DNA of 64,000 nucleotides from Leptolyngbya subtilissima AS-A7 (lineage in GTDB: Bacteria; Cyanobacteriota; Cyanobacteriia; Phormidesmidales; Phormidesmidaceae), in contig NZ_JAMPKY010000001.1 of the NCBI RefSeq assembly GCF_039962255.1, positions 930,001 to 994,000 on the forward strand, given 5' to 3'. How positions within the stretch are numbered: the stretch's first letter is position 1; every line of letters begins with the position of its first letter. A program made the translations under genes and the position numbers. Positions 18,693 to 25,752 of this stretch are shown one piece after another. The notes under the pieces were generated by a model. That model saw nothing but the letters and a program-made list of their open reading frames with translations. It did no database searches and was not told the origin of the DNA.

Positions 18693-19208
18693 CTACGCAG
18701 AACGGCTGGCCAATAGGGTCAGCCGTTTTAGTATGAGGGCTAGGTCGTGGGCAAATATAGGGCGCGTTGCTGGGGTCAGAGGTGGAATGTGGACAAAGAG
18801 GGCTTGGACGGGCCAGCGATGCTGGGCGATCACCTCCAGTAGCCGGTAATACAGGTGGTTGCAGACGTAGGTGCCCGCGTCGTCGCTAACACCGCTGAGG
18901 TGGGTGTTGGCCAGCAGTGCCGCCAACGGCAGAGAACTCTGTAGCGCTATATCCTTTCCTTTGCCGTAGCGCTCTAAGTGCAGGTGGCTACGACCCTCGG
19001 CCATGCCGCAGCACACCACCACCGGCGATCGCAGTTCGACCAGCTTAGCCATCACTCGAATGGGGGCCAGCTCAAAGCTGACCGGGATGTGGCGCAGCAC
19101 AGTGGTGCCGGGAGGAATCTGCTGCTGCTGTTGCAGATAAGCAACCAGATCGTCGGCGGCGTTGGATGGCTGATGGGCCCGCCAGGGAGCGAAGGTGGTG
19201 AGGAGCAT
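18693..19208 (-). CDS. Pyroglutamyl-peptidase I-like cysteine peptidase (C15 family)
   Basis: C15 peptidases remove N-terminal 5-oxoproline from peptides. The 171-residue protein begins MLLTTFAPWRAHQPSNAADD, like the family's FxPFxxxxxNxS start. It has CCGMAEGRSHLHLERY around the expected catalytic Glu region, GVSDDAGTYVCNHLYYRLL with the likely nucleophile Cys, and LFVHIPP with the catalytic His. It is somewhat shorter than typical 200-220-residue members. ATG 19208 is favoured over an in-frame 19313 start that would translate an intergenic repeat. The free 5-oxoproline product could feed the 5-oxoprolinase encoded at 35-39 kb, though the genes are not linked. Confidence 0.8.
   Translation of the reverse strand: MLLTTFAPWRAHQPSNAADDLVAYLQQQQQIPPGTTVLRHIPVSFELAPIRVMAKLVELRSPVVVCCGMAEGRSHLHLERYGKGKDIALQSSLPLAALLANTHLSGVSDDAGTYVCNHLYYRLLEVIAQHRWPVQALFVHIPPLTPATRPIFAHDLALILKRLTLLASRSA
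18701..18731 (+). terminator. Terminator-like hairpin after the envelope operon
   Basis: AACGGCTG (18701-18708) pairs with CAGCCGTT (18720-18727); adding one G-T pair and two G-C pairs extends the stem to 11 bp. A short TTTT run overlaps the 3' arm. The hairpin lies inside the last codons of the convergent peptidase gene, so the operon terminator and that coding sequence share DNA. Confidence 0.65.
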
Positions 19209-19270
19209 GGGAGGGGTGAGGGAGGTGGGGAAGATAAGGGAGTGGCAGAGTAATAAGCTAGTTTTGAATC

Positions 19271-19320
19271 TTAAGGGTTGAGTTTTGCATGTACAGAAAG
19301 CATTCAAACTCAACCCTTAA
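19271..19320. repeat. Perfect 15-bp inverted repeat upstream of hisH
   Basis: TTAAGGGTTGAGTTT (19271-19285) is exactly complementary to 19306-19320, with a 20-base loop. It lies between the divergent peptidase and hisH genes and is followed by a C-rich CCCATCCACC-type run (about 19327-19367) resembling the GTGGATGG repeats at 33 and 36 kb. It is probably an intergenic repeat element; a terminator role is unlikely in a divergent gap. Confidence 0.6.
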
Positions 19321-19413
19321 AACTTTCCTCCACCCCCTACCCATCCACCCTCTACCCATCCCCAGGTAGGATAGAGTCTGTAGAAACCCCGACGCCAGAG
19401 CGCAGGAGCATGT

Positions 19414-20058
19414 ATGGCTAATATTGCCGTGATTGACTACGACATGGGCAACCTGCACTCGGCCTGCAAAGGTTTGGCACTGGCGGGGGCAACACCGCAG
19501 ATCACTGACGTGGTGGCCGATCTAGAGGCCGCCGATGCCCTGGTGCTACCCGGCGATGGGGCCTTTGACCCAGCGATGCGGCACCTGCGCGAGAAGGGAC
19601 TGGTGGAGCCGATTAAAGCGGCGATCGCAGCGGGCAAACCGTTTCTCGGCATCTGTCTGGGCCTACAGCTGTTGTTTGACGGCAGTGATGAAGGCATAGA
19701 GCCAGGGCTGGGCATCATTCCCGGACGCATTAAGAAGTTTCAGAAAGAGCCCGACATTGCGATCCCCCATATGGGCTGGAACCAGCTGACGCTGACGCAG
19801 CCCCAGTGCCCGCTGTGGCAAGGGGTGAGCGATGGCGACTGGGTGTACTTTGTGCACTCCTACTATGCTGAGCCGAGCAACCCGGCGGTGAATGCGGCGA
19901 CAACAACCCACGGCACCCAGACGGTGACAGCGGCGATCGCCCAAGACAACATCCTCGCCATGCAGTATCACCCTGAAAAGTCTGCCCCCGCTGGCCTGGT
20001 CATGCTGGCCAACTTCGTTGCCCTGGTAAAAGCTCAAACCCCTATGGCTGTTGCCTAG
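19414..20058 (+). CDS. hisH: Imidazole glycerol phosphate synthase glutaminase subunit HisH
   Basis: HisH hydrolyses glutamine and channels ammonia to HisF, giving IGP and AICAR in histidine biosynthesis. At 214 residues it has the family length. The class I amidotransferase features are IAVIDYDMGNLHSACKGL at the N-terminus, LPGDGAFDPAM, the nucleophile motif FLGICLGLQLLFDGS (Cys) and the His/Glu motif MQYHPEKS. The start follows GGAG at short spacing. The rsmD start is two bases after the stop, so the two are co-transcribed. Confidence 0.97.
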   Translation: MANIAVIDYDMGNLHSACKGLALAGATPQITDVVADLEAADALVLPGDGAFDPAMRHLREKGLVEPIKAAIAAGKPFLGICLGLQLLFDGSDEGIEPGLGIIPGRIKKFQKEPDIAIPHMGWNQLTLTQPQCPLWQGVSDGDWVYFVHSYYAEPSNPAVNAATTTHGTQTVTAAIAQDNILAMQYHPEKSAPAGLVMLANFVALVKAQTPMAVA

Positions 20059-20060
20059 CC

Positions 20061-20612
20061 ATGCTGCGTATTTACGGCAATCGCGCCCTTAAAACCCTGC
20101 CCGGTCTAGACACCCGCCCCACTGCGGCACGGGTGCGCGAGGCACTATTCAACATCTGGCAGGGTCGCATTGCCGACTGCCGCTGGCTTGATCTGTGCAC
20201 GGGCAGCGGTGCGATGGGGGCCGAGGCACTGTGTCGCGGCGCGGCAGAAGTGGTAGGGATTGAGAAGTCGCCGGATGCCTACACCATTACCCGCGAAAAC
20301 TGGCAAAAAGTGGCTCAGCCCGACCAAACTTTCAGCCTGTTTCGCGGCGATGTGGTGAAGCAGCTATCACGGCTGCACAGGCAACCCTTCGACTGCATTT
20401 ACTTCGACCCGCCCTACGACAGCGAGCTGTACCTGCCTGTTCTTGAACGGGTGGCGAGCCTAAGTCTGCTTCAGCCCACGGGCGAGATTGCTGTGGAGCA
20501 TCGACCCGATGCCTGGGTTCCGATTGCTATTCCTGGGCTAGAGTTGGTGCGGCAAAAGCACTACGGCACAACCCATCTGGCGTTTTATGCCCCTGAGGCA
20601 CCCACTGCTTAA
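20061..20612 (+). CDS. rsmD: 16S rRNA (guanine(966)-N2)-methyltransferase RsmD
   Basis: RsmD methylates G966 of 16S rRNA in the small subunit using S-adenosylmethionine. The 183-residue protein has the N-terminal LPGLDTRPTAARVREALFNI segment, the SAM-binding WLDLCTGSGAMGAEALCRGA, the acidic loop VVGIEKSP and the catalytic FDCIYFDPPYDSELY with its DPPY motif. It follows hisH directly, an arrangement that probably reflects simple co-transcription. Confidence 0.95.
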   Translation: MLRIYGNRALKTLPGLDTRPTAARVREALFNIWQGRIADCRWLDLCTGSGAMGAEALCRGAAEVVGIEKSPDAYTITRENWQKVAQPDQTFSLFRGDVVKQLSRLHRQPFDCIYFDPPYDSELYLPVLERVASLSLLQPTGEIAVEHRPDAWVPIAIPGLELVRQKHYGTTHLAFYAPEAPTA

Positions 20613-20665
20613 ATTCAGTAGACCCAAACACGCTTTCTTGCAGTAATCTAGCCCTCCCCCTAAAT

Positions 20666-20688
20666 CCCTCTCCCAAGCTGGGAGAGGG
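20666..20688. repeat. CCCTCTCCCA hairpin repeat
   Basis: A perfect 10-bp stem (20666-20675 with 20679-20688) with a three-base loop is followed by a related CTGGGAGAGGGG run at about 20732. The same sequence type is found inside the 5-oxoprolinase gene near 37195-37227. It could serve as an rsmD transcript end, but it lacks a T-run. Confidence 0.6.
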
Positions 20689-20807
20689 ACTTTGAAGTCT
20701 GGTTCCGGCTTCCCTCACGTCTCTGGGAGAGGGGCCGGGGGTGTCGCTTGCTTCCCACAGGGTGGGCTGCGGGAACTTTCGAACTACTGAAACTACCTCT
20801 AATAACA

Positions 20808-20841
20808 TTCAAACGTTTGAACGTTTTCAAGAGAAACGTCT
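20808..20841. other. Palindrome cluster between convergent genes
   Basis: TTCAAACGTTTGAA (20808-20821) is a perfect 14-bp palindrome, overlapped by ACGTTT and AAACGT arms that extend to about 20838. It looks like an operator but lies between the 3' ends of rsmD and the HPP gene, with no recognisable gene start beside it. Confidence 0.45.
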
Positions 20842-20891
20842 CAACTAGATAACATACAGTGAGCTCTGTCTAGAGCATGGGGATAAATGCT

Positions 20892-21422
20892 TTACAGCCA
20901 ATGTTTTGGGTAAGGGCGGCCGGGAATCCAACGGCTAAAGGCCACCGTACAGAGCACTAGCAAGACCGCCCCGGTCAACACGGGGGTAAAGACAAAATCC
21001 CAAGAGGCATTGCTCATGACGCCCACTAGGGCGACGGCTCCCCCAGGGGGATGCAGGGTGTGGGTGAGCTGCATCAGCTGAATAGCGGTGGCCACTGCTA
21101 GGGCCATCACCCAGGGCGCAGTGCCAAAGAGACTGACGCAGGCGACGCAGACCACCCCTCCGACCACGCATCCGCCAATTACGTTGCGGGGCTGGGCTAG
21201 GGGGCTTTCGGGCACGGCAAACACCAGTACCGCTGTAGCCCCAAAGGGAGCGGCAATTAAGGGATAGCCGGTGTAGACCGTGAGGTAGGCCAAAACGGCA
21301 ATACCCACAAAGCTGCACAGGTAGGAGGTCAAAATTTGCCCGTGAGTGAACCGGGGCTGATGGGACGAGGGGCGCAACAGCCTCAGGGTTCGAGGTGCAG
21401 GTCGATAGTTAAGCTGTCTCAT
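20892..21422 (-). CDS. HPP family integral membrane protein
   Basis: The 176-residue protein has four to five hydrophobic segments and the family signature HTLHPPGGAVAL (about residue 125), preceded by TAIQLMQL. HPP proteins are four-helix membrane proteins; plant chloroplast members have been linked to nitrite transport and bacterial roles are poorly defined. I prefer the ATG at 21422 over 21479, which would extend into an inverted repeat. It lies downstream of miaB on the same strand, with a 295-bp gap and its own candidate operator. Confidence 0.85.
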   Translation of the reverse strand: MRQLNYRPAPRTLRLLRPSSHQPRFTHGQILTSYLCSFVGIAVLAYLTVYTGYPLIAAPFGATAVLVFAVPESPLAQPRNVIGGCVVGGVVCVACVSLFGTAPWVMALAVATAIQLMQLTHTLHPPGGAVALVGVMSNASWDFVFTPVLTGAVLLVLCTVAFSRWIPGRPYPKHWL

Positions 21423-21478
21423 GGTGGTGTCCGCTGTTAGCCCTAAACCGCCTAAATGCTCAACGCAGTCGATAAGCA

Positions 21479-21499
21479 AAAATACTCTGGAAGTATTTT
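21479..21499. promoter_or_regulatory. Inverted repeat upstream of the HPP gene
   Basis: AAAATACT (21479-21486) and AGTATTTT (21492-21499) form a perfect 8-bp inverted repeat with a five-base spacer, about 57 bp upstream of the HPP start. Two CACAGAAAT direct repeats (about 21521-21549) lie further upstream. This is consistent with a regulator binding site; the regulator is unknown. Confidence 0.4.
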
Positions 21500-21717
21500 G
21501 TCATATTTTGCTGACATGGTCACAGAAATGTAGCTAAAGGCACAGAAATTAGAGGCTTTTGGGCGAGCTGCATTGGGCGATCGCGTCTTCTATGCCTGCA
21601 ATCTCAATAATCGGGCTAGAGCAGCGATCGCACGACAATGCCGCGCAGCAGCACTAGCCCCTGCGCTCAGCGAATTATGGTGTTCTCAATTGCTCTCAGA
21701 CAAACCCTCGAAGGTGG

Positions 21718-23079
21718 TTAGCCCGCGATCGCAGCCACCCGCAACGGTTCTCCCGTCAGGCTAAAGGGGCGCACCTCGGTGATCTTGACTGGCACAAGTT
21801 CGCCCTTCAGCAGTGCAATATCGCCGGGGAAAAAGGCGAGGCGGTTGCCGCGAGTGCGACCCATCACCTGGGTAGGGTTCTTAGGATTGGCGGCTTCGAC
21901 TAGCACTTCTTCAATACGGCCCGCGTAGCGCTGCGATCGCTCCGCCGCCTTCGTATTCACTAGGTGATTTAACCGCTGGAGGCGATCGGCCTTCACCTCT
22001 TCAGAGAGCTGGTTTTCCCACAGGGCGGCGGGGGTGCCGGGGCGGGGAGAATAGGCCGCTGTGTTGAGCTGGTCAAAGGCGATGTCGTTGACTAAATCCA
22101 TGGTGCGCTGAAACTGTTCTTCGGTTTCGCCGGGAAAGCCGACGATCGCATCGGCACTAAGGGCGGCGTCGGGCAGGTAGCGACGCACGGTGTCAATGAT
22201 GCGGCGATATTTTTCGTGGGTATAGCCTCGCGCCATCGCCTTCAGCACGTCGTTGTCGCCTGACTGAAAGGGAATATGGAAGTGCTCGCACACCTTGGGC
22301 AGCTCAGCGCAGGCGCGAATTAGTCGCTCGGTAAAGTAGCGGGGGTGGCTGGTGGCAAAGCGAATGCGCTCAATGCCGGGCACATCGTGGACGAAATACA
22401 GCAGGTCGGTGAAGGTGTGCTGGTGCCGCCCGTCGGCGGTAGAGCCGGGCAGGTCGCGGCCGTAGGCATCAATGTTTTGCCCTAGCAGAGTCACTTCTTT
22501 AAAGCCCTGGCGGCCTAGTTCCTCCATCTCGGCGCGGATGGCCTCTGGCGTGCGCGACTGCTCGATGCCGCGTACCCCCGGCACGACGCAGTAGGTGCAG
22601 CGCTCGTTGCAGCCGTAGATTACATTCACCCAAGCAGTGATGGTGCTGTCGCGCCGGGGCTTGGTAATGTCTTCCATGATGTCCACCTCTTCGGTGGCAA
22701 CGACCTGGTTGCCGTCGAACACCTGCTCTAGCAGGTCTTGCAGACGGTTGGCGTGCTGTGGCCCCATCACCAGGTCGAGTTCGGGCACCCGGCGCAGCAG
22801 GGCTTCGCCTTCTTGCTGGGCGACGCACCCGGCCACAATTAACGTCAGGTCGGGGTTTTCGTGCTTGCGTCTGGCCTGGCGACCCAGGTAGGAGTAAACT
22901 TTTTGCTCGGCGTTGTCGCGAATGGTGCAGGTGTTGTAGAGCACCACGTCGGCGTCGTAGGGGTCGTCGGTCCAGGTGAGGCCCATGGTGTCGAGAATGC
23001 CAGCCATACGCTCGGAGTCGGCCTTGTTCATCTGGCAGCCGAAGGTGGTGATGTGATATTGACGAGCAGAACCGGCCAT
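21718..23079 (-). CDS. miaB: tRNA-2-methylthio-N6-dimethylallyladenosine synthase MiaB
   Basis: MiaB is a radical-SAM methylthiotransferase that modifies A37 of tRNAs reading UNN codons. The 453-residue protein has the N-terminal MTTase domain with the three-cysteine cluster ([38 protein letters not shown]). The radical-SAM motif is [12 protein letters not shown] (CxxxCxxC), followed by [12 protein letters not shown] and a C-terminal TRAM domain (about 380-450). The ATG at 23079 gives [18 protein letters not shown] and matches the family start better than 23106. Confidence 0.97.
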   Translation of the reverse strand: MAGSARQYHITTFGCQMNKADSERMAGILDTMGLTWTDDPYDADVVLYNTCTIRDNAEQKVYSYLGRQARRKHENPDLTLIVAGCVAQQEGEALLRRVPELDLVMGPQHANRLQDLLEQVFDGNQVVATEEVDIMEDITKPRRDSTITAWVNVIYGCNERCTYCVVPGVRGIEQSRTPEAIRAEMEELGRQGFKEVTLLGQNIDAYGRDLPGSTADGRHQHTFTDLLYFVHDVPGIERIRFATSHPRYFTERLIRACAELPKVCEHFHIPFQSGDNDVLKAMARGYTHEKYRRIIDTVRRYLPDAALSADAIVGFPGETEEQFQRTMDLVNDIAFDQLNTAAYSPRPGTPAALWENQLSEEVKADRLQRLNHLVNTKAAERSQRYAGRIEEVLVEAANPKNPTQVMGRTRGNRLAFFPGDIALLKGELVPVKITEVRPFSLTGEPLRVAAIAG

Positions 23080-23227
23080 AGGTTTAGGCTTTGGGAGTAG
23101 CAACAACGCAGTTTCCCATTTTAGCGCTATGGCTCTGCATCCTTTCGCCTGTGAGAGCGATCTGAGGTTAATAAGGGCACTTATGATGCCTGAACCAGGT
23201 CGCCGTCAGGCAAATGCCAACAAGCTT

Positions 23228-23257
23228 GTAGGGTGCATTCGCGCAGCAATGCACCAC
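23228..23257 (+). repeat. REP element, left copy beside the RAYT gene
   Basis: A 30-nt element begins with the tetranucleotide GTAG, followed by a perfect 8-bp stem (GGTGCATT and AATGCACC) around an eight-base loop. This is the GTAG-plus-hairpin layout known for REP sequences mobilised with RAYT transposases. An identical copy in inverse orientation lies at 23814-23843 and another at 33055-33084. Confidence 0.85.
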
Positions 23258-23266
23258 TCAGAGTAT

Positions 23267-23758
23267 CTACCGCTCCTCCCGCAAATACCGATGCACACTT
23301 GAAAACGCCCAATCCGTTGGGCACTCTACCAACCCATGCTTCACCGGGTTGTTGTGAATGTACTCACAATGGCTCACAAAATCCTGCTCATTTCGAATGC
23401 AGCTTTCCCAATAGCGCCTCTGCCACAAATTTCCTTCCCTACGCCGCTCTCCCGATGGGCTTTTCTCAGATGGCAGCGTTAACTCCTGGCCGCAAGCTTT
23501 TGTCACCATCAGCTTGATCAACCGCCACCGCTTAGCGTAGTCGACATCCTTGTCAGGCAATGTCCAAATGCAATGAAAATGGTCGGGCAAGAGCACAAAG
23601 GCATCAATGGTAAAAGGATACTTCTGCCGCACTGTGATGATGGCATGACGTAAGGACTGCCTGCCCAAGTCGGTACAGAGCCAGGGATAGCGTTGATAGG
23701 TAACGTGGGTGAAGAAGAAGCTGCCGCCGGGTTGGTAGCAACGTCGGTAGTCGGGCAT
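23267..23758 (-). CDS. REP-associated tyrosine transposase (RAYT, IS200-like Y1)
   Basis: RAYTs are single-copy HUH-type transposases that process REP hairpins. The 163-residue protein begins MPDYRRCYQPGGSFFFTHVT, a typical start. It has LLPDHFHCIWTLP with the HxH metal motif, REGNLWQRRYWESCIRNEQD, and the C-terminal EYIHNNPVKHGLVE characteristic of this family. The likely catalytic Tyr is in the last helix region. An in-frame start at 23812 would add residues from the flanking repeat and was rejected. It is complete, with no frameshift, and flanked on both sides by perfect REP copies. Confidence 0.92.
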   Translation of the reverse strand: MPDYRRCYQPGGSFFFTHVTYQRYPWLCTDLGRQSLRHAIITVRQKYPFTIDAFVLLPDHFHCIWTLPDKDVDYAKRWRLIKLMVTKACGQELTLPSEKSPSGERRREGNLWQRRYWESCIRNEQDFVSHCEYIHNNPVKHGLVECPTDWAFSSVHRYLREER

Positions 23759-23813
23759 GGAAGCGAGGGATGCACTTTGTATCAAAGTGCCCAACGGTGG
23801 GTGGAACCTCAAA

Positions 23814-23843
23814 GTGGTGCATTGCTGCGCGAATGCACCCTAC
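23814..23843 (-). repeat. REP element, right copy, inverted
   Basis: This is the exact reverse complement of the 30-nt element at 23228-23257, placed 55 bp upstream of the transposase start. Together the two copies bracket the gene in inverted orientation. A further small hairpin, GCACTTTG/CAAAGTGC (about 23772-23790), lies between this copy and the start codon. Confidence 0.85.
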
Positions 23844-23935
23844 GGTTGGTGAAGATCGCGGAGCCTCGCCTGAGTGCTACGCACCCTAAAGCTGATCGTG
23901 GTCTTGGTTTTTGAGCGTATTGCCCAATGGAGAGA

Positions 23936-24014
23936 ATAGGCGATCGCCTCAATGCAACCTGCTGAGCTTGCCTGGCTGATAGGAAGGTTAGGCCAACCAG
24001 AGCAGCTTAAATTT
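23936..24014. repeat. Diverged direct repeat, copy A
   Basis: A 79-nt stretch matches 24435-24511 in the same orientation. Thirty of the first 40 positions agree, and the other end shares AGAGCAGCTT and neighbouring bases; most differences in the first part are transitions. It lies just past the 3' end of the small gene at 24052, as copy B does for the gene at 24529. Confidence 0.7.
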
Positions 24015-24051
24015 AATCGTGGGTAATGCCATTTTCTTCAGTGAGCCCTAA

Positions 24052-24339
24052 TTATTCTTTCCTGTGCTTTTTCGCAAAGCTTTTGGCCAGTTCACTGCCA
24101 TTTGCGCGCTTATCTACTCCAAAAGAGCAATAATTAGATTGTGGCTTTAGGATTTCTTCAAATGCCGTGATTAAGTCAAAAAGAACTTGCGGTGTACCCC
24201 ATTGTTTGTTGCGAACCTGAAAAATCCAATCAAGCATTTCCGCACTACTATTTATTTCTTCCAAATCAATTTCATACCCTTCAACCGTATGATTCAGCGT
24301 GAGATTACTTGCATTAAAATTCCAATCGCCCCATCTCAT
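24052..24339 (-). CDS. Small hypothetical protein in AT-rich island
   Basis: The 95-residue protein begins MRWGDWNFNASNLTLNHTVE and contains EMLDWIFQVRNKQWGTPQVL and AFEEILKPQSNYCSFGVDK, then a basic C-terminus. It is soluble, with no signal peptide or membrane span. The sequence has the look of a real conserved family, but I cannot name a function. Its base composition is clearly more AT-rich than the neighbours, and its 3' flank is shared with the next small gene, so acquisition by transfer is likely. Confidence 0.65.
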   Translation of the reverse strand: MRWGDWNFNASNLTLNHTVEGYEIDLEEINSSAEMLDWIFQVRNKQWGTPQVLFDLITAFEEILKPQSNYCSFGVDKRANGSELAKSFAKKHRKE

Positions 24340-24399
24340 AAGCTTTCTAGCCTTTTTCCTTGTTATTCAAAAAAACACACATTCAAAATACCATAAAAG

Positions 24400-24439
24400 C
24401 CTATTTTTACCACTAAGAGTAGTTAGTGATAAAAATAGG
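24400..24439. terminator. Long hairpin with A/T-rich flanks, probable bidirectional terminator
   Basis: A 17-bp stem with one mismatch (24400-24416 with 24423-24439) has a six-base loop, GAGTAG. The outer part of the stem is T-rich on one strand and A-rich on the other. On the minus strand it falls after the small membrane-protein gene and before the gene at 24052, so it would separate their transcripts. Confidence 0.6.
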
Positions 24440-24511
24440 CAATCGCTCCAGTGAAAACTGTTGAACTTGTCCGGCTTTAAAGAATTGGGCTAACTAGAGC
24501 AGCTTGAATTT
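24435..24511. repeat. Diverged direct repeat, copy B
   Basis: This is the partner of copy A (23936-24014). It ends 17 bases past the 3' end of the small membrane-protein gene at 24529 and abuts the long hairpin. The pairing of each repeat with the 3' end of a small gene makes the region look cassette-like. Confidence 0.7.
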
Positions 24512-24528
24512 GTCTACCCTACTTGCTA

Positions 24529-24747
24529 CTAAAATTTGCCTATGAAGAAATGCTCAATTGTTAGGCGAAAGGTGATGTAGGAAACAGGTAATCCAGCCAA
24601 GAATCCTATTACTGCTGTTGGAGCAGTAATAATATCCATGTCAATTCCCGCTGCCCCTAAAATCACGCCCATAAAGAAGCCACAGACGAATCCAAAAATT
24701 ATGCCAATGATTGTCGATATTAAGTAAAAAAAATAACCATGCAACAA
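24529..24747 (-). CDS. Small two-helix membrane protein
   Basis: The 72-residue protein is almost entirely hydrophobic, with two predicted spans (about 5-32, GIIFGFVCGFFMGVILGAA, and 40-60, AVIGFLAGLPVSYITFRL) joined by an acidic turn (GIDMDI). Glycine spacing in the first span suggests close helix packing. The family is unknown. It lies in the AT-rich island between the RAYT and the XRE regulator, and its 3' flank is repeat B. Confidence 0.55.
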   Translation of the reverse strand: MLHGYFFYLISTIIGIIFGFVCGFFMGVILGAAGIDMDIITAPTAVIGFLAGLPVSYITFRLTIEHFFIGKF

Positions 24748-25086
24748 AATAATCGGACTCTTTAATTAATGTCTTTCTCATAGTTGCAACTCAATATCAC
24801 TAACTTTTTTATGAAAACGAGACAAGCTTTATCTATGCAGAGCAAGCACTACGCAAACTCATCATGCAAGAAATACTACACCTAGCTAGGCGGCACCATA
24901 TAAGATCACATCGGTCTTGCTTAAGAGTATTCCCCAAGTACATGTAATATCTCTGTTCCTTATATTGAGATTTCTCGATAGCAGAGTATTAATGTTCAGG
25001 CATAGCTAAGACCTTGGACTGGCAAGACTCAGACTCAACTAGGCTCAATCAGGTTGTTTTAAAAGTTGAAGCATTTATCCTATCAA
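24748..25086. other. AT-rich intergenic stretch
   Basis: No complete gene is seen. A 48-codon open stretch without a good start (24804-24947, plus strand) reads YAEQALRKLIMQEILHLARR near its middle and could be a gene remnant. The composition is AT-rich, like the two small genes beside it. Confidence 0.35.
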
Positions 25087-25347
25087 TTAGGTGGATTTGT
25101 CCTGCTCGTTGATCTCACCTTTCAGCATTTCGCCTAAGTAAAGATAGACAAAACTTGCTGCTGCTTCGTCACTTAAGTCTTTTAGAGCTTCTACAATATC
25201 CGCTACTGTCTCTGCGGTGGGGTCACGTTCTTCGTGGAACCACTTGTAGATAGCCGATCGCTGCAAACCCATTTTGACGGCGAGGCTATTTTGGCTAATG
25301 CCGTACTGCGTGAGGACTTCCCGTAGCGCTTTTCCTGCTCTTCCCAT
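25087..25347 (-). CDS. XRE-family helix-turn-helix regulator
   Basis: The 86-residue protein has an HTH_3-type domain (about 5-60): ALREVLTQYGISQNSLAVKM, then GLQRSAIYKWFHEERDPTAE. A C-terminal helix, EAAASFVYLYLGEML, may dimerise. The ATG at 25347 starts the protein at MGRAGKALREVL; an upstream in-frame start at 25437 adds a cysteine-rich segment unlike the family. It is divergent from the gene at 25465, with about 117 bp between, so that promoter is a natural target. No toxin partner is obvious. Confidence 0.8.
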   Translation of the reverse strand: MGRAGKALREVLTQYGISQNSLAVKMGLQRSAIYKWFHEERDPTAETVADIVEALKDLSDEAAASFVYLYLGEMLKGEINEQDKST

Positions 25348-25464
25348 GCCCCCATCGTCCCAAAGGAGCAGAGCATCGTAAATGTAATCGCAAGAGATGA
25401 CATGGGATGCGCAGATGCTATATGATGCACTTGTCATCTTAAGCGATTACATAAAGGTGTCCTT

Positions 25465-25713
25465 ATGCCGCAAGCGTTTATTCCTTCGGTCTTGTCCAAT
25501 CCCGCTCTGCAAGTCACCATCGAACCCGCTGCTGAGCCGGGGCGCGAGGTCATTCGCATCTTGGTCATCGGCAGCACCCACGGCGTTGAGCGCATCCTCC
25601 ACGAACTCTATCGCCTCGGTTTTGCCGAAGTGCGCGAGTGGAGCAAGCCCCAACCCACCGGGCGCATCAACGAAATCATGCGCGTACTCACCCGCTACGT
25701 GTTAGCGGAGTAG
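25465..25713 (+). CDS. Small conserved-type cyanobacterial protein
   Basis: The 82-residue protein contains EVIRILVIGSTHGVERILHELYRLGFAEVREWSKP and ends with a helix, INEIMRVLTRYV. It is a compact alpha/beta protein with no signal peptide. The spacing and style resemble small conserved cyanobacterial proteins, but I cannot assign a role. It is divergent from the XRE regulator and convergent with the ABC ATPase gene. Confidence 0.65.
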   Translation: MPQAFIPSVLSNPALQVTIEPAAEPGREVIRILVIGSTHGVERILHELYRLGFAEVREWSKPQPTGRINEIMRVLTRYVLAE

Positions 25714-25752
25714 AGCGAGTGGGTTGAGGTCAGCGTTTCCTTTTCGACGTCC

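Noticed and set aside
23759-23812. Longer RAYT with 18 extra N-terminal residues
   Set aside because: Family members start at the MPxYRR motif; the extension lies in hairpin and repeat sequence.
23936-24747. True integron cassette array
   Set aside because: Neither repeat has both attC core sites, and no integrase is in the window. Reported only as cassette-like.
24804-24947. Small gene in the AT-rich gap
   Set aside because: The open stretch has no start codon with a ribosome-binding site; at most it is a remnant.
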